The translations under genes and the position numbers were made by a program. From Schistosoma haematobium (Eukaryota > Platyhelminthes > Trematoda > Strigeidida > Schistosomatidae), in contig NC_067197.1 of NCBI RefSeq assembly GCF_000699445.3, positions 23,047,809 through 23,111,808 of the forward strand: DNA of 64,000 nucleotides, given 5' to 3'. Shown in pieces: positions 25,401-37,028 of this stretch. The notes under the pieces are model-generated. The model saw only the letters and a list, made by a program, of their open reading frames with translations. It was not told where the DNA came from and ran no database searches. The stretch's first letter is position 1; each line of letters opens with the position of its first letter.

Positions 25401-28400
25401 CAGTTGATGAGGTTGTGAATCTTTATCGACTGATATGTTTGGGTCACGTGCTATGTATGCCTGAACACCGATTACCACGACGCGCATTCAGTCAGTCAGT
25501 AACAACGTAGAACTTCGTACGTAAGTACATCAGTTCGAGTTGCCACACCACATTAGCACAGAGATGCAGTTGTCGATTCAAATCCCATAGTGGTAGAGGT
25601 AATAAGAGTATAAGCAGTAATCGGGAAGATTAGGGTTTGGAGAAGTTATTTAAAGAGTATAATACAGTGAAATAAATTTGGAAAGAGGAAAAAAAGGGAC
25701 ATGAAGAATTCAGAAGATTAGAATTTGGGGGAACACAAAGAGTGGATTCACCTGGGCCATTGCAAACGATTTTGAGCCATGTCATTCAGGGTCTCTAACC
25801 ATCGGTTGCTATCATCTCGTGGTCCCCAACCAGGTAGTCTACACCTACCAACATGACTCAGTTCACTTGTCAGTGACTTCATGGACTTGTGCCATGTTTT
25901 GGTTTGGCCGCCCCTAGCTTTCTTCCAACCTACTCCTATACCACTGAACATAGCACGTCGAGGCAGTCGGTGGTTGGACATACGTAACACGTGTCCCAGC
26001 CATCTCAACTGATGAAGTTTCACTACTTCATCAATTGATTTGCTATCCTTACCTAGTACCCGTTTCCTAACAACTGTGTTACTTACTCGATGGTCCCATG
26101 ATATACGAGCAATGTTTCGAAGACACCTATGATCAAATACTAGTAGCCTACGGATATCCTCTAATCTTACCGGCCATGTTTCACTGCCATAAAGTAGGAC
26201 GGAACGAACTGCTGCGCAGTAAACACGTCCTTTGGTTGATAGACGGATATCTCGCCTACGCCATAAATGACGCAAGTTGGCAAAAGCTAGTCGAGCCTTC
26301 TGTATCCGCGCTGAGGTTTCGTCACACACTAAACGACAAGGGTTGATGAGACTTCCAAGATAAGTGAAGCGGTCGACACACTCAACTACTTCACTCCCTA
26401 TCACTAGTTCGGGTTGGAAGAAAGTTGAGGGCAGCCGAACCAAAACGTGGCATTGGTCTATAAAGTCATTAACTTCTAGTCTGAGCCATGTTGGTAGATG
26501 CAGACTACTTGGTTGGAACTCGCATGACTCTCGTAACCAGTGGTTGGGACTCTGGGTGACATGTCAGAATCGATCACAACGGTGTAGGTGTATGCACTCT
26601 GTCTTCCCTCAAACTATGAGATTAAAATTATTTCATATCTTTCTACGTCCTAACTCTTTTTTCCTGTACTATATCCTTACATTTAATCATTCTTTTATAT
26701 ATTACCACCATTGAATTAACTACTTCTATGTATTCGGTGTTAATCTTGTTATGCTAATGAGGTATGACAACTTGGACCGATGCATATATGTGCCTGGTCC
26801 TACGTTGTAGCTGATTGGCTGACAATTCAATTCAGGTTGTCTCTTACCGCTTGAAGAACAATCCATGTATATAAAATCCGTTTTGGTAACGACGGTTTTT
26901 CCAAATAGTTTAAATGAAGTTTATGTTTTCAGTTGTTTTAGCAAACGTGAAAATAATGTTTCCATCATAAATAAATATCGGTTGAGCTGTTGTAGAAAAT
27001 CACAAGGTACTGGGCATTTGTTTTGTATTATTTTGTATATATGCAGCAGTATAACTCATTTACTCTCATGAAAATCAGTCTCAGTTCTTCAGAACTAACA
27101 AGCTGGTTTTCAATTTACATTCTCATTTTAATCTACTTCCGGCACGCATTATTATCGTAAATTAACATTCACTGTCATTTGAACTCATGACCCCCTGGCA
27201 GTGTTATCGTTTGTTTTCAGTTGTTGAAGGCTGTGCGATAATCGAGTGTTTGTCCTATAACAGTATCAGAGTACTAGATTTGATAATAAAACGTACTGTA
27301 TCATAAGGAGTTGAAAATGTTGTAAATGTTTATGTCTGTCCGTTTACGTCTACAACATAAAACAATAGTTGTGCGTGAGGTCTAGTGAAGCATAATGAAA
27401 TTGTACTTTTGGAAATCCCGTGACAGAATACGTGGTGTTGTGCTTTATTGGTTGAAATACTTCTTTAACATTGTGGACCATATTTCCGAAACCTACCTAA
27501 CATATAAATATTTAAACAGGTAGTTAGTTTTATCATCAAAATCCTTCTAGTTACTCGATGATGTTTAGTTTTCCTAAAATCCAACATAATGATAATGACT
27601 AACTGCTGAACACAAACTAAAGTGGGTTTTCCGTGACGTATTTTTTGAAGCTCTGTTATGTCCTGATAAGCATAATGAATGGTAACTTTGGGATCCATTT
27701 ATGGACCAATACTAAACGTATGTTTTATCGTATAAGTGTTAAATAACTTAACTATTCATGTTCATATTCCTCTTATTATAAGCTTTATTTTGACCTATGA
27801 ACTATTATTATACGCTTTATCATTCTTGATTTATGCCCTGTCTATTAATCACTGCCTCCCACATTCACAGCCACTTTTGGCCAAATCTTGTACAAATGTT
27901 GTTCTCTATTTTATGGTACGTTGTGGTCTGTTTGATTGGTATATAAACTCAGTATGTTTGAAATATAATGATTGATATCGCAGAGGCTCGGATTGGCGTT
28001 CTGGACTCAACTGGCTGGGCTGGGCGAAAAGCAGGACCAATCAGGACTCTAGACTGCTCGCACGTGTTTTACTCGTCCTTGGTCCGATCGATAATTCACT
28101 GCTTTCTAACTGGCGGTTACAAGTTATAACAAGCTCTAAGCGCAAAATGTATATATTTTAACCATTATAAGGTTTGAGACGTTGGGTGCGATAGTTTAGA
28201 ATCGCTTACATTGGATTGGAGGTATTCATTCTTTATCATTCTATAGATCTTGAGTTTCAGTATTCCTTCTTACATACATTCTCATTTCATTTCAAACATT
28301 CTAAATGTTTAATCTTTTTCACTGTTATTGCTACTATAATCATTGGAACTCTTTTGCTATTTATCTTACTAATTTCATCTCATCGCGTTGATTCGGCGAT

Positions 28401-31400
28401 TCTCACACTTGTGTTAGGCTCTTTTTGTCACATGATTGACTGGTATGTCTCTTAGGTATTTCATTTTAATACTAACAAATGATAGTTTTTCATTATTCCA
28501 GGTCCTTTAGCACTGCAAAAACTGAACATATCTTTTCTGGTACCATCAGTTCGAAATGAAAATCGTAAAGGAAAAAAACTGAACTTTCGACTTGTACATT
28601 TAAAAACATGTGTGACTTTTACTGCTACATCGGCTATTTTCCCACCAATACTGTAAGTTTCAAACGTAGTAAAGCAATCCTTTTGGACAAATGGGATGTA
28701 TTTTCTGCGTAATATGTTACTTTTCAATTTTTATATTGTATAAATGAGTGTTTGTGTTACTTATTCATTTAACGCTTCTCATTTCGGAAGAAAACTTGAA
28801 CAGATTTACTAACCACTGCTGTAGATCATTTTTAGGTAAGAAAGCTCACGTAGAAATTTCCAGTGTTATTTGATAGAGCCTTGGGAATCCAGTGCGTATT
28901 TAATAGTTATAGAATTAAAGTTCCACCTGTTGCCTTGTTATGACCTTGCGTCTCCCAATTATTTTGTTTTTGCCAAAATCCCCGTCGCCAATTGTTATGA
29001 CCTTGGATGTCTGACTTTTCGATCACACGACTTATCTACCAATCCGAATACGACTTATACGAATCTTCGCACTAGGCCAACCAATGACGTTCAACCGGTG
29101 TGGGCAGTTTAGTGTCCTTATTGGTCCTATGTCCTACGAGCCCTTCCACTTGAGTCCAGAACAAGATACCAGCTTCCGAATCAGAGCAGATCATTTATTT
29201 CAGACATACTTGGTTTATATATCAATCAGACAAACCGCAACGTACCATAAAATAGGAAATAATATTGTACACAAATAAGCCCAAAAAGTGGCTGTGGATG
29301 TGGGAGGCAGTAGTTAATAAGCTGAACATAACTTAAGAACCGTAAATCGTACAATAATAAGTTATAGGTCAAAATAAAGCTTATAATAAGAGGAATATAA
29401 ATATATGTAATGTAATTGTTGAATAATTATACAATAAGAATATTTATAGAATATTAGTCCATTAATAGTCCTCGGGAGTTACCTGTAATTTAATCTCCAC
29501 TCGGACATAACATGCCTAAATCATTAAAAATGGCTATTTGTTTAGATTCAGTTTTCTGATATGTTTGGTTTATAGTTCGAAATTCTGTGTTACCCTTCCA
29601 GGTCATACAAATCTAACTCATTTACGAGTTAGATTTATTTGAGATTCATTCATGTTAAAACAAACAGTGCTATACTTTTTCCTCTGTGGCAATCGCACAC
29701 ACGTCTAATCAAGTTTTTTTTTAAGATCCATCCATTCGTATTGAGTAACAGCATGCCACACAAACGACATTGCTCTTAATTACGTGATGGTAACCAATGG
29801 AAACTTTTAGGTAACTAATTGTATAATCTTTAGTCAACCAACTGTTACGTAACAATGTGACTTTATTATGGCCGACATGATGGTGTTTGCTAATCAAATG
29901 CATGAGGTTGTTTAAGTTTGATCAATATGTTTCATATAATAAGTATAAGTCATTTAATAAATTGATCATTATACGTCGATTAAGGTGACCACATCATTTG
30001 TTGTAAATTTAGATGCGGTATCTGTTTGTTTTGTGTGCTCTAATTTCTCATGTTACTGTTTTTATGCTGTTGTCTACTACTTCTGCCTTTGTCGCCGATG
30101 ATGGAAACTATAAAAGTTTAACAATGTTCACAAAACACCTATTGTTATAACAATTATATGCCCATTAGTAACCAATTTCGAGAGGTAATTCCAGGGGTTT
30201 TAATAAAATGAAGTTCAGCCTTATCTAGTGTGAGACAGTTACTCATCGACGACATTGAAAGATCGCTAGACAACAGCACAAATTGATTTAAGCTAGGTAT
30301 TTAAACCAGTAAATGTCAACTCAACCCTCCTGAAGTTAAGAATTTGAGGGCCCTTGGTTTGACACTCGATGATCTTATGGTTGAGCACTGCTGAGAATCA
30401 CTATAGTAGGAAGAAACAGTTGTATAGTAGGTAGGAGGCAATTCAGAGAAGAAAATTCTCTTTTCGACGATTTCATTTACTTAAGCTGTACAATCATTTT
30501 TATGGTTAATTTTATTTGCTAAAATATTGGTCTATAATGAAATAGAATGGTGTAGAATAATTAGGAAAAAAACTTTAAGTAGTATTTTGTCACGAATTGC
30601 TTACGAAAAACAGATATTGAAAGGAAATTGTGTAATAATCGGCTAGTAAAGAGAAGTAAGGTGAAGCAAATACTAACTTTAAGCACAAGGAACAACATCT
30701 TTTGACATGTAGACCCCCAAAGTCGTCCCAAAGTTGGACCCAACTAGATCACATCGCTATCAGCCACGGATGGAGGGGCTCGATAGAAGACTGTCGCCCG
30801 TTCGGGAGCACATGCTTAGATTCAGATCATGCTCTGGTGCGAGCGCGAAATCGTCTGCTTCTTAATGGACGTAGGAAAGACAACGTAAAGATACCTCTCA
30901 GGTTTCTACTCAATGATAGCCAAGCTAAGAATATATTTCAGGAACAACTAGAAAAACAGTTAGGCAGCCATGTAAGTGATGCCCACCCCGAGGCAGCATG
31001 GAATGATATCCGAGAGGATTTGGAAACAACAGAGATATCTGCTAGTAAGGTAAACCATAAGGTTAGGGAGAAACACTGGATCTCAGCAGCATCTACCACA
31101 CTGATAGATGCTGGAAAACTCATTCCACCTGGCTCTGAACATGACGAAGAGCGGAGTCAGTTTAAACGCAAACTGATAAGAGGCCTACGCAATGATCGCG
31201 AACAGTGGTGGGTAGCGAAAGCAAGAGAGATGTAAAAGGCAGCGGCAATAGGCTACGGCAGACAACTCTTCAGACTTGTCAAGGGAACCGTTATTAGGAA
31301 TCCAACTGTTAGCGAAACTATCTCGCAAAAAGACGGATATATTATTCACTCTCAATCCAGGAGATTTGATCGATGGGCAGAACACTTTAGGGATCAGTTC

Positions 31401-34400
31401 AACTGGCCTTCAGTCAAACTTCGGTTTCCCACGATCACCAGTCGACCTAAATGGCAAGTTGATGTAAGTCCTCCAACTCTACGAACCTGAAAAAGTTATA
31501 GGGAGAGTAGCAGGCCCTGACAGGTTTATCCCTGAGATTTTTAAGGATGGCGATCCAGTATTAGCAGTGAGATTGGCTGAGGTCTTGGGTAGAATCTGGG
31601 AAGTGGACGTAATCCCATTTAGTAAAAATTCCCATTTTGCCATTTGGTAATCCCATTTGACTGGTCGATAAGGAAGGACAAAAGTTCTCTTATGGCAATC
31701 ACAGAGGAATCAGTTTGACTAATATTGTGTCTAAAATATTAGCTTCAATAATACTTCGACGCCTAATCAAAGCTCGTGAAGAGCAGATTAGAGAAAACCA
31801 GGCCGGTTTTCGACCTGGACGTGGTTGTATAGATCAGATATTCACACTACGTCAGGTTCTAGAACACAGACACACATTCAGACGCCCCACAATCGTAGTA
31901 TTTCACGACCTTAAGGCGGCATTCGACTCTGTTGATCGTGAGGTTCTATGGCAGTGTTTGTCACTGAAAGGAGTACCAAAGAAGTACATTAACCTTATAC
32001 AGGCTCTTTGCTCGAACGCAACTGGTAGAGTAAGAGCTTATGGCGAACTGTCATCAGAATTGATTACCTCAAGTGGTGTTCGTCAGGGCTGTCCACTCTC
32101 TCCATTCTTGTCTAACTTTGTCGTTGACATGCTTTTAGAGATGACACTTTCCTCATCTAAATTTCCAGGGGTTGAACTTCCACCTGGAGATTATTTTATT
32201 GACTTAGAATATGCCGACGACATAGTTCTATTTGGTGAAGACGCTAACAAAATACAGTCTTCTGAATCTCGAAGCATTTAGTCAATTCTGGTCATTACAC
32301 TTTACCAGAAGCCTTTTTCAAAATCACACACAACGGGAAGAGTCGGCTCAATAGGGATGAGAATGGAAAACTTGTGTACAGAAGAGGCTATCGCTACCCA
32401 TGATCCCGAGCCTAAACTTTGCGTAAGAAAACAATACATTCAGTCCCCCATTCTCCCATGGTCTTCACCTACCTTTCTATCTCCTGTAATCTGTTTTGTT
32501 TTTTTACTTCTATTAGTTTCTGATCATGCTCAAAACCATTAATTATCCACCATTACAATTTTTAGTTCTGTTCTTAATTGCTATAAAGTGGACAAATATC
32601 CTTCACCTTACTACTCTTCACTAGCCGATTATTACACAATTTCCTTTCAATATCTGTTTTTCGTAAACAATTTATGACAAGATACTACTTTAGGTTGTTT
32701 TCCCAATTATTTTACTCCATTTTATTTTATCATAGACCAATATTTTAGCAAATAAAATTAACCATAAAAATGATTGTACAGTTTAAGTAAATGAAATCGT
32801 CGAAAAGAGGATTTTCCTTTCTGAATTGTATTCTTTTTTAGTGAAACATTGGTTCTATTTTGTCAATGCTTGTCTAATTCTTCGCGATTTTCATTGGCTG
32901 TTTAGCTATGATGAGTTTGTGATTTAAGCAATGAAGTCCGAAAATGTGTTTTGTCTGGTCAGTTTTTCAAACTTATATTAGCAACGTAATGTGTAGTAGT
33001 GAAAGTAAATGGTATTGGTTACTGTACGTAGGCAAACAGGTAGGCAGCTTGCTAGATAATAAATATGTTATTTCCCTTCCACTTATTGATTTCTAATCTG
33101 AACTCACTTAGAATGATTGCCTGTAATTGTGTGGTATATAATATTATCTAGGGTTACTGTTTTTCTATTTTTGATCGTGAATCTGGCACCCTGGTACAAC
33201 ATGATCTAGTCTGTATTTAGTGGTATCGAGCATCCAATCTGGACGTACTATAAACTCCATCAACAGTCCTATATTAGCGTAGTATACTGCAGAAAGATAA
33301 TAATTTTTTAATTCTCCGGTTAAATCACAGGTATCTAAAAGTGCTACTGATTACCTACACATTTTGTGCAATTGTCTTCGTAAATGAAATAATTTACTTA
33401 TATTAAAATCGCATGTTTTTCCATAGTGATTTTATGTATCCTGATTTTTGGTTTTCATGAAATTCAAGTTTTCAGTGTTAATTTTTTCTATTACGGTTGC
33501 GTTTTATTTTACAAAGCTATATGCTTGAATCAAGCGATCATGAGAGCGTAAAAGACATATTAAATCGTTATCTACACGGCGTGATATTTTTAGTATTTTT
33601 GAAATAAGTCATAACCAATTCGCGGATTACTTGCAGTTGAAAATGATGGCCATCACTGGATTCTGAAAGTACCATTTTTACTTTACTATTTAAAAGTCAT
33701 AGGTGGTTAACAGTGGAGGACGAAAAAACCATGTAGTATTCTCTGGTTTTTATAGTTTTCCAACTGATACCAGTCTGTGATGAGCAATAAGTCTATATGT
33801 ACTTATACTATGCAGTTATATACACCTATGATATTTTCGTGTTTACTTCGGAAAATTCTAGGTTACCTCCGACTTGTGAACCAAACTTAATTGGTAGTAC
33901 ATCCTCAATAACTAGTCTTCTTGAATGGTCCAAACGGACTGGTGTTTTTGACTCAAACCGTTGTCATGGTCGGACACGAATACAGACTGAGTTTCATGTT
34001 TCTCCTCATCTTTTACCACGCTTGGAAAAGGTTTGTTAATCTAATATTTGCCTACATTTTAACTGTTACGTGGCTTATTTTCTTTTTTGACAATTTTGAG
34101 TAGAGAATTATTTCAGATTTAGAGAAAGAATAAACCTAAGACACGGTGTGATGTGAGTAAACCTTTATGTTATGCATGTTTTTGATTCGGATTATATTAG
34201 CTTACTTGAGGTCGACAAGTTTTTCTCCAGGTAATATCTGTAAGTTTTCACCACTTCATTCAAGCTGTTTTCTAAACATCATCGACGTAGAATTTTAAAA
34301 AAATGATTAAAGTAATTCGACAGCGTTGTTTAGTCTTACTTGGTTTAGAAATATGGAGAGAGGTAGCTTGGATACTTTCATTCTACCTAGAGTGTTTTTG

Positions 34401-36147
34401 CACAAAGTTATTAAGATGTTAACCATCTTCATAGGGTCATATCTTTCTGGCTGATTAGAATGATAGTAGTTAGTCTGCTATACTCGCTTCACTGATGAAG
34501 CGTTTAATGAAAAATAAAGGTATAATTAACACATTCGATACATAGGAAAAGTTTATTCCACTCGCCACAGATTGGTTTCCACGTCTTTCTTGCAATCTGC
34601 ACAATATGGCAACTTGCTTTTTCACTGACATAAAGATTATTGTTATCTTAGATGATTTAAGACAATCTCTAACATTTGTAAAATGCATCTGTTTCTTTTA
34701 ACTGAGTAGCAAGTTCTGATCAGGCTATGTCGCCTATGAAATTTTCCACATTGAGGACTAGTTTTCACTGTTGTACTCATACGTCGTCCAAGTCAACTGT
34801 TGAGCTTCATAAACCTGTTAAGAGTTCACTGAAACTCATTACTTGTGAGCAGGACAGTTCGCGAAGTTGCAAGCGGTTTTATTGACCCACTTAGTTGTAA
34901 CTAGTCTCAATGTACACCTTCCGAAGGACTAATAGCTGACCTTGATCTAGGAGCTATAAGACAGTTAACTTACACCAACCTATTTACGAAGACTTACATG
35001 TTGACCACATAAACATGAAACGTGTTTCGTGCACAAAATATCATGATCAGGATGCAGGCAGATAGTGTAGAAATACAGTTTTCTATACATACGCGAAATC
35101 TGTAGTTTGCTGGAATATGATTTATTTAAGTCCGTGATACAATTTTAGAGGCCAACTTACGGTGGAACTTCAGCAATAAATATGGAAGGTCGTAACTGGT
35201 CCGAATTAGGTTGTTCTACACCAAGGCATGGAATAAGACTTCCCATTAAGTGGCTATAGACTTGTGGCGATTTCGGGTAAAAAAGCTAGCTACCTTCAAC
35301 GTCGATCGTAGTAGGGGATTACGAGTGGTCACATTAGTAACGAGATATTATTTCTAATTAGGTATAAAGGTGCAAATTAGAGGTGCATAAAATATTTGTT
35401 CTAGTAACGATTGAATAAATATTTTTCAGCATAGGGGGCATTTATGATGATTGTAGAATTTTCATGGTTTAAATTAATAACCGATCTTAGCCAGACTACT
35501 ATTGAAAATTTGAAAGAACTGGACGACTGTTTTTTTCTAGTATGGAGCTCAGTAATGTGCATCCACATTCTTGCATCTGGAAGTCGAACCCAGGACTTTC
35601 GGTCTCGCGTGCGAGTGCTCAACTTCTAGACCACTGTACCGGCATTCAATAGTGTACATATCTAACTTCAATCAACTTAGGACATTGCGCAACCCTGATC
35701 CATTGCCTGAGGTAGTATCAATAATTCTGGATACCAACTTCGGGATGGACAGTCGGGTGGAATCCCTAACCACCTAAGAGCTATGTTAACGACAATTATA
35801 ATGACTTACAGATCATTAGTGTTAATCATCTTTTTTATGATCGCATATTTTAAATGTGTTCATATTTTGTTAGTTTTCTTCATTTATATATTTCCATCAG
35901 TAAATGTCCAAATATTTATATTTTTCATTTATCTAAATTTGTTATTTAGGTAGATATTCTCCTCATTTCATCTCGACTACAATTTCTAGTAATTATATTG
36001 TTACTGTCAGATTTTCTTATATTGTTTTTCGGTGCACGATCTATGTCTCGTTCTCCAATAAATATAAGAGGTCGGAATGTATTTTCTTTATGTAAGTGTA
36101 TTTTATATATTTTTTTCTTAAAGAATTACTTTTTGTTAGTATGTTAA
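22435..36147 (+). CDS. TMEM248: TMEM248-family two-pass membrane protein
   Basis: Four exons join in phase: 22435-22828 (donor AAAG/gtatgt), 28502-28652 (attccag; gtaagt), 33862-34030 (attctag; gtttgt) and 35950-36147 (ttatttag; stop TAA). With a leader-donated AUG the total is 304 residues; human TMEM248 has 314. Order: VGRPPLALFSLFLLLCAVG (membrane helix 1, matching the SRPPLVVF signature), HWNKLLLELSGLEFCI (family WNTFLLRFNDLDLCV), GRHIGIKG, LNISFLVP, CVTFTATSAIFPP, LPPTCEPN, a linker, and a final helix (residues about 245-265) near FLVIILLLSDFLILFFGARS. AATAAA lies at 36166. The function is not established in the family. A gtaagt near 36093 could give an alternative end. Introns carry RTE, LTR, foldback and SINE insertions. 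Confidence 0.82.
23485..26827 (+). mobile_element. RTE-type LINE, family 2, copy A (interrupted)
   Basis: This lies in TMEM248 intron 1. Readable blocks: RKTTLRRPIRIELSDEEAES and DPDVAWKDI (linker), GRATGPDGLTPEVL, CDNHRGI, NQAGFRPDRGCINHIF, VVFLDLKAAFDSV, SGIRQGCPLSLFLFNF, LEYEDNIVLF (YADD changed to YEDN), then [13 protein letters not shown] in another frame, STYLGSLI, and GWKKVEGSRTKTWHWSIKSL after the inserted segment 25495-26423. The 3' end is CCTACGTTGTAGCTGATTGGCTGAC, a decayed TGAC-repeat tail. The 3' kilobase is almost identical to copy B (59.8-60.8 kb). Confidence 0.88.
25495..26423 (-). mobile_element. 5'-truncated RTE family 2 copy nested in copy A
   Basis: An inverted insertion splits copy A. 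On the minus strand it starts near QPELVIGSEVVECVDRFTYL, keeps an open frame of about 220 codons ([38 protein letters not shown]) to a stop at 25748, and ends after GTTCTACGTTGTTACTGACTGACTGA at 25495. The TGAC tandem tail is the element's true 3' end. Copy A resumes at AAGAAAGTTGAGGGC. Comparison with copy B shows that about 25 bases of target (60555-60579) were replaced, so no clean target duplication remains. Confidence 0.85.
27737..28131 (+). repeat. LTR (solo), family X, plus orientation
   Basis: The segment begins TGTTAAATAACTTAAC and ends AAGTTATAACA. It contains a TATA-like GGTATATAAACTC near 27939. It is the inverted counterpart of 28993-29433, sharing CCTCTTATTATAAGCTTTA, CTGCCTCCCACATTCACAG and TTTTATGGTACGTTG. 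No primer-binding site follows it, so it is a solo or 3' LTR. It lies upstream of TMEM248 exon 2. Confidence 0.65.
28502..28652 (+). CDS. TMEM248: TMEM248 exon 2, flanked by inverted LTRs
   Basis: This 151-nt exon has consensus borders (cattattccag / gtaagt) and reads PLALQKLNISFLVP then LKTCVTFTATSAIFPP, the NITFTLP and CMTLTASPGVFPV blocks of the family. It sits 370 nt after one LTR and 340 nt before an inverted copy of the same LTR, so the two flanking intron segments could base-pair. Confidence 0.85.
28865..29433 (-). repeat. LTR plus primer-binding-site leader, family X, minus orientation
   Basis: The LTR is 28993-29433, read on the minus strand from TGTATAATTATTCAAC to GGTCATAACA. It is followed at once by ATTGGCGACGGGGATTTTGG, which looks like the primer-binding site and leader of an LTR retrotransposon (compare TTGGCGACGAGGAT in many retroelements). 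Similarity to 27737-28131 runs over the first 290 bases or so, then weakens. No gag or pol frame follows; the element stops after about 130 bases of leader. Confidence 0.65.
30440..32827. mobile_element. Foldback element with about 230-bp inverted arms enclosing an RTE fragment
   Basis: The left arm (30440-30668) and right arm (32602-32827) are inverted copies with only scattered differences. Both begin AATTCAG and contain TCTTTTCGACGATTTCATTT, TTATGGTTAATTTTATTTGC and ACAGATATTGAAAGGAAATT. Between the arms lies a plus-strand RTE fragment (about 30705-32281) and about 320 bases of unknown sequence. No transposase was seen. A small relative is at 38720-39194. The superfamily is not identified. 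It lies in TMEM248 intron 2. Confidence 0.7.
30705..32281 (+). pseudogene. RTE family 2-type endonuclease end and reverse transcriptase inside the foldback element
   Basis: The frame reads KSSQSWTQLDHIAISHGWRG (end of the endonuclease), EKHWISAASTTLIDAGK, a stop after [82 protein letters not shown] and LEYADDIVLFGEDANK with an intact YADD box. Frameshifts lie near 31230 and 31490-31700. It is a different subfamily member from copies A-C, which have YEDN or YADN. Confidence 0.85.
35385..35650 (-). repeat. tRNA-derived SINE with eroded hammerhead-like middle
   Basis: The minus strand starts GCCGGTACAGTGGTCTAGAAG (A box) and has CTGGGTTCGACTTCC (B box), i.e. a tRNA-like RNA polymerase III head. 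It is followed by GGATGCACATTACTGAGCTC, CATACTAG and CAGTCGTCC, which matches the layout of a hammerhead core (CTGANGA, stem II, GAAA, cleavage GTC) as I recall it from schistosome SINEs, but both conserved boxes are degraded. The end reads TGAAAAATATTTATTCAATC. It lies in TMEM248 intron 3. Confidence 0.65.
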
Positions 36148-36165
36148 GTTGTATTAATGTAATTC

Positions 36166-36171
36166 AATAAA
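36166..36171 (+). promoter_or_regulatory. TMEM248 polyadenylation signal
   Basis: AATAAA lies 19 nt after the TAA at 36145-36147. This supports 35950-36147 as the terminal coding exon. Confidence 0.6.
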
Positions 36172-36696
36172 AAAAACCCAATTGAATGAAGAATACGTAA
36201 CATAATAATCTATTGATTTGTAACTGAGTTCACTGCTAAAAGATATTCATAAACAAATAGAACTAAATAACACAAACCAAAAAAAAACTACACGTAATCT
36301 GTAACCTCAATTAACTATTACAAATTTTCTTTTAATTCTTTTTTTTTCAACTAACATAAACTTATATTGAAATAAAATGAGTTGAATGATTGACATATGT
36401 TTAGTTCAAAAACAGGATAAACTATTTAGTCTGTATTTTTAAATTACAATATATACACCGTAATTAGTATGAGAAATGTAACATGTACATATTTATTTGA
36501 GTAATGGACTTATCGAAGGCAGTTCACCTCAAAACGTTACAAATTATTTTGGATAGCTCAAAAATACAGCCTATACTTAGTTAATTATTATCTAATCACT
36601 CATAATGAATCTTTTGTTATGCACAAAATTTTTTATATTAAACTAATATAAATAGTCTTGTTCGATATGAAATTAAATGATGATTAACGCGGAAAG

Positions 36697-37028
36697 TGTT
36701 GGAGTGATCCAGAAAATTTCTTGCAAAAGACAACCAAGGATCAGGAAACACTAAGAAGCGTTTCATCCATTCAGCGTTCACTTGAAATTTTTGCCAAAAA
36801 TATCAAGGAAGTGAAACTTCACATGTAGAGGTTCTGATTGGCTGATTGCTATACTGCTGCTATGTTTAGTAGCATTCCAGAATCTTCGAGCAACCCAAGG
36901 ACATTTAAAAATATTATAAAAACCCTATATTTTCTGTGTTAAAACGAACCTTGGAGTAAAGTACTTCTCGCATACCTTGCGTCTTCTGTCTCGTTCAGGT
37001 TGCTGTATAGTTATAGCTGGGGGTTACA
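36697..37028 (+). repeat. Candidate solo LTR
   Basis: The 332-base segment begins TGTTGGAGTGATCC and ends GGGGGTTACA. It contains a promoter-like TATTATAAAAACCCTATATT near 36914. It is more GC-rich than its flanks. No second copy or clear target duplication was seen, so the call rests on termini and promoter layout. Confidence 0.45.

Noticed and set aside
28216..28455. Hydrophobic 79-residue open frame upstream of TMEM248 exon 2
   Set aside because: It lies between the LTR and the exon, has no splice borders that fit the phases of exons 1 and 2, and has no family counterpart. T-rich intron DNA reads as hydrophobic residues.
34485..34515. CTGATGA with GAAAA a few bases downstream, hammerhead-like
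   Set aside because: The bases between do not pair as stem II and no stem III or cleavage site was found.
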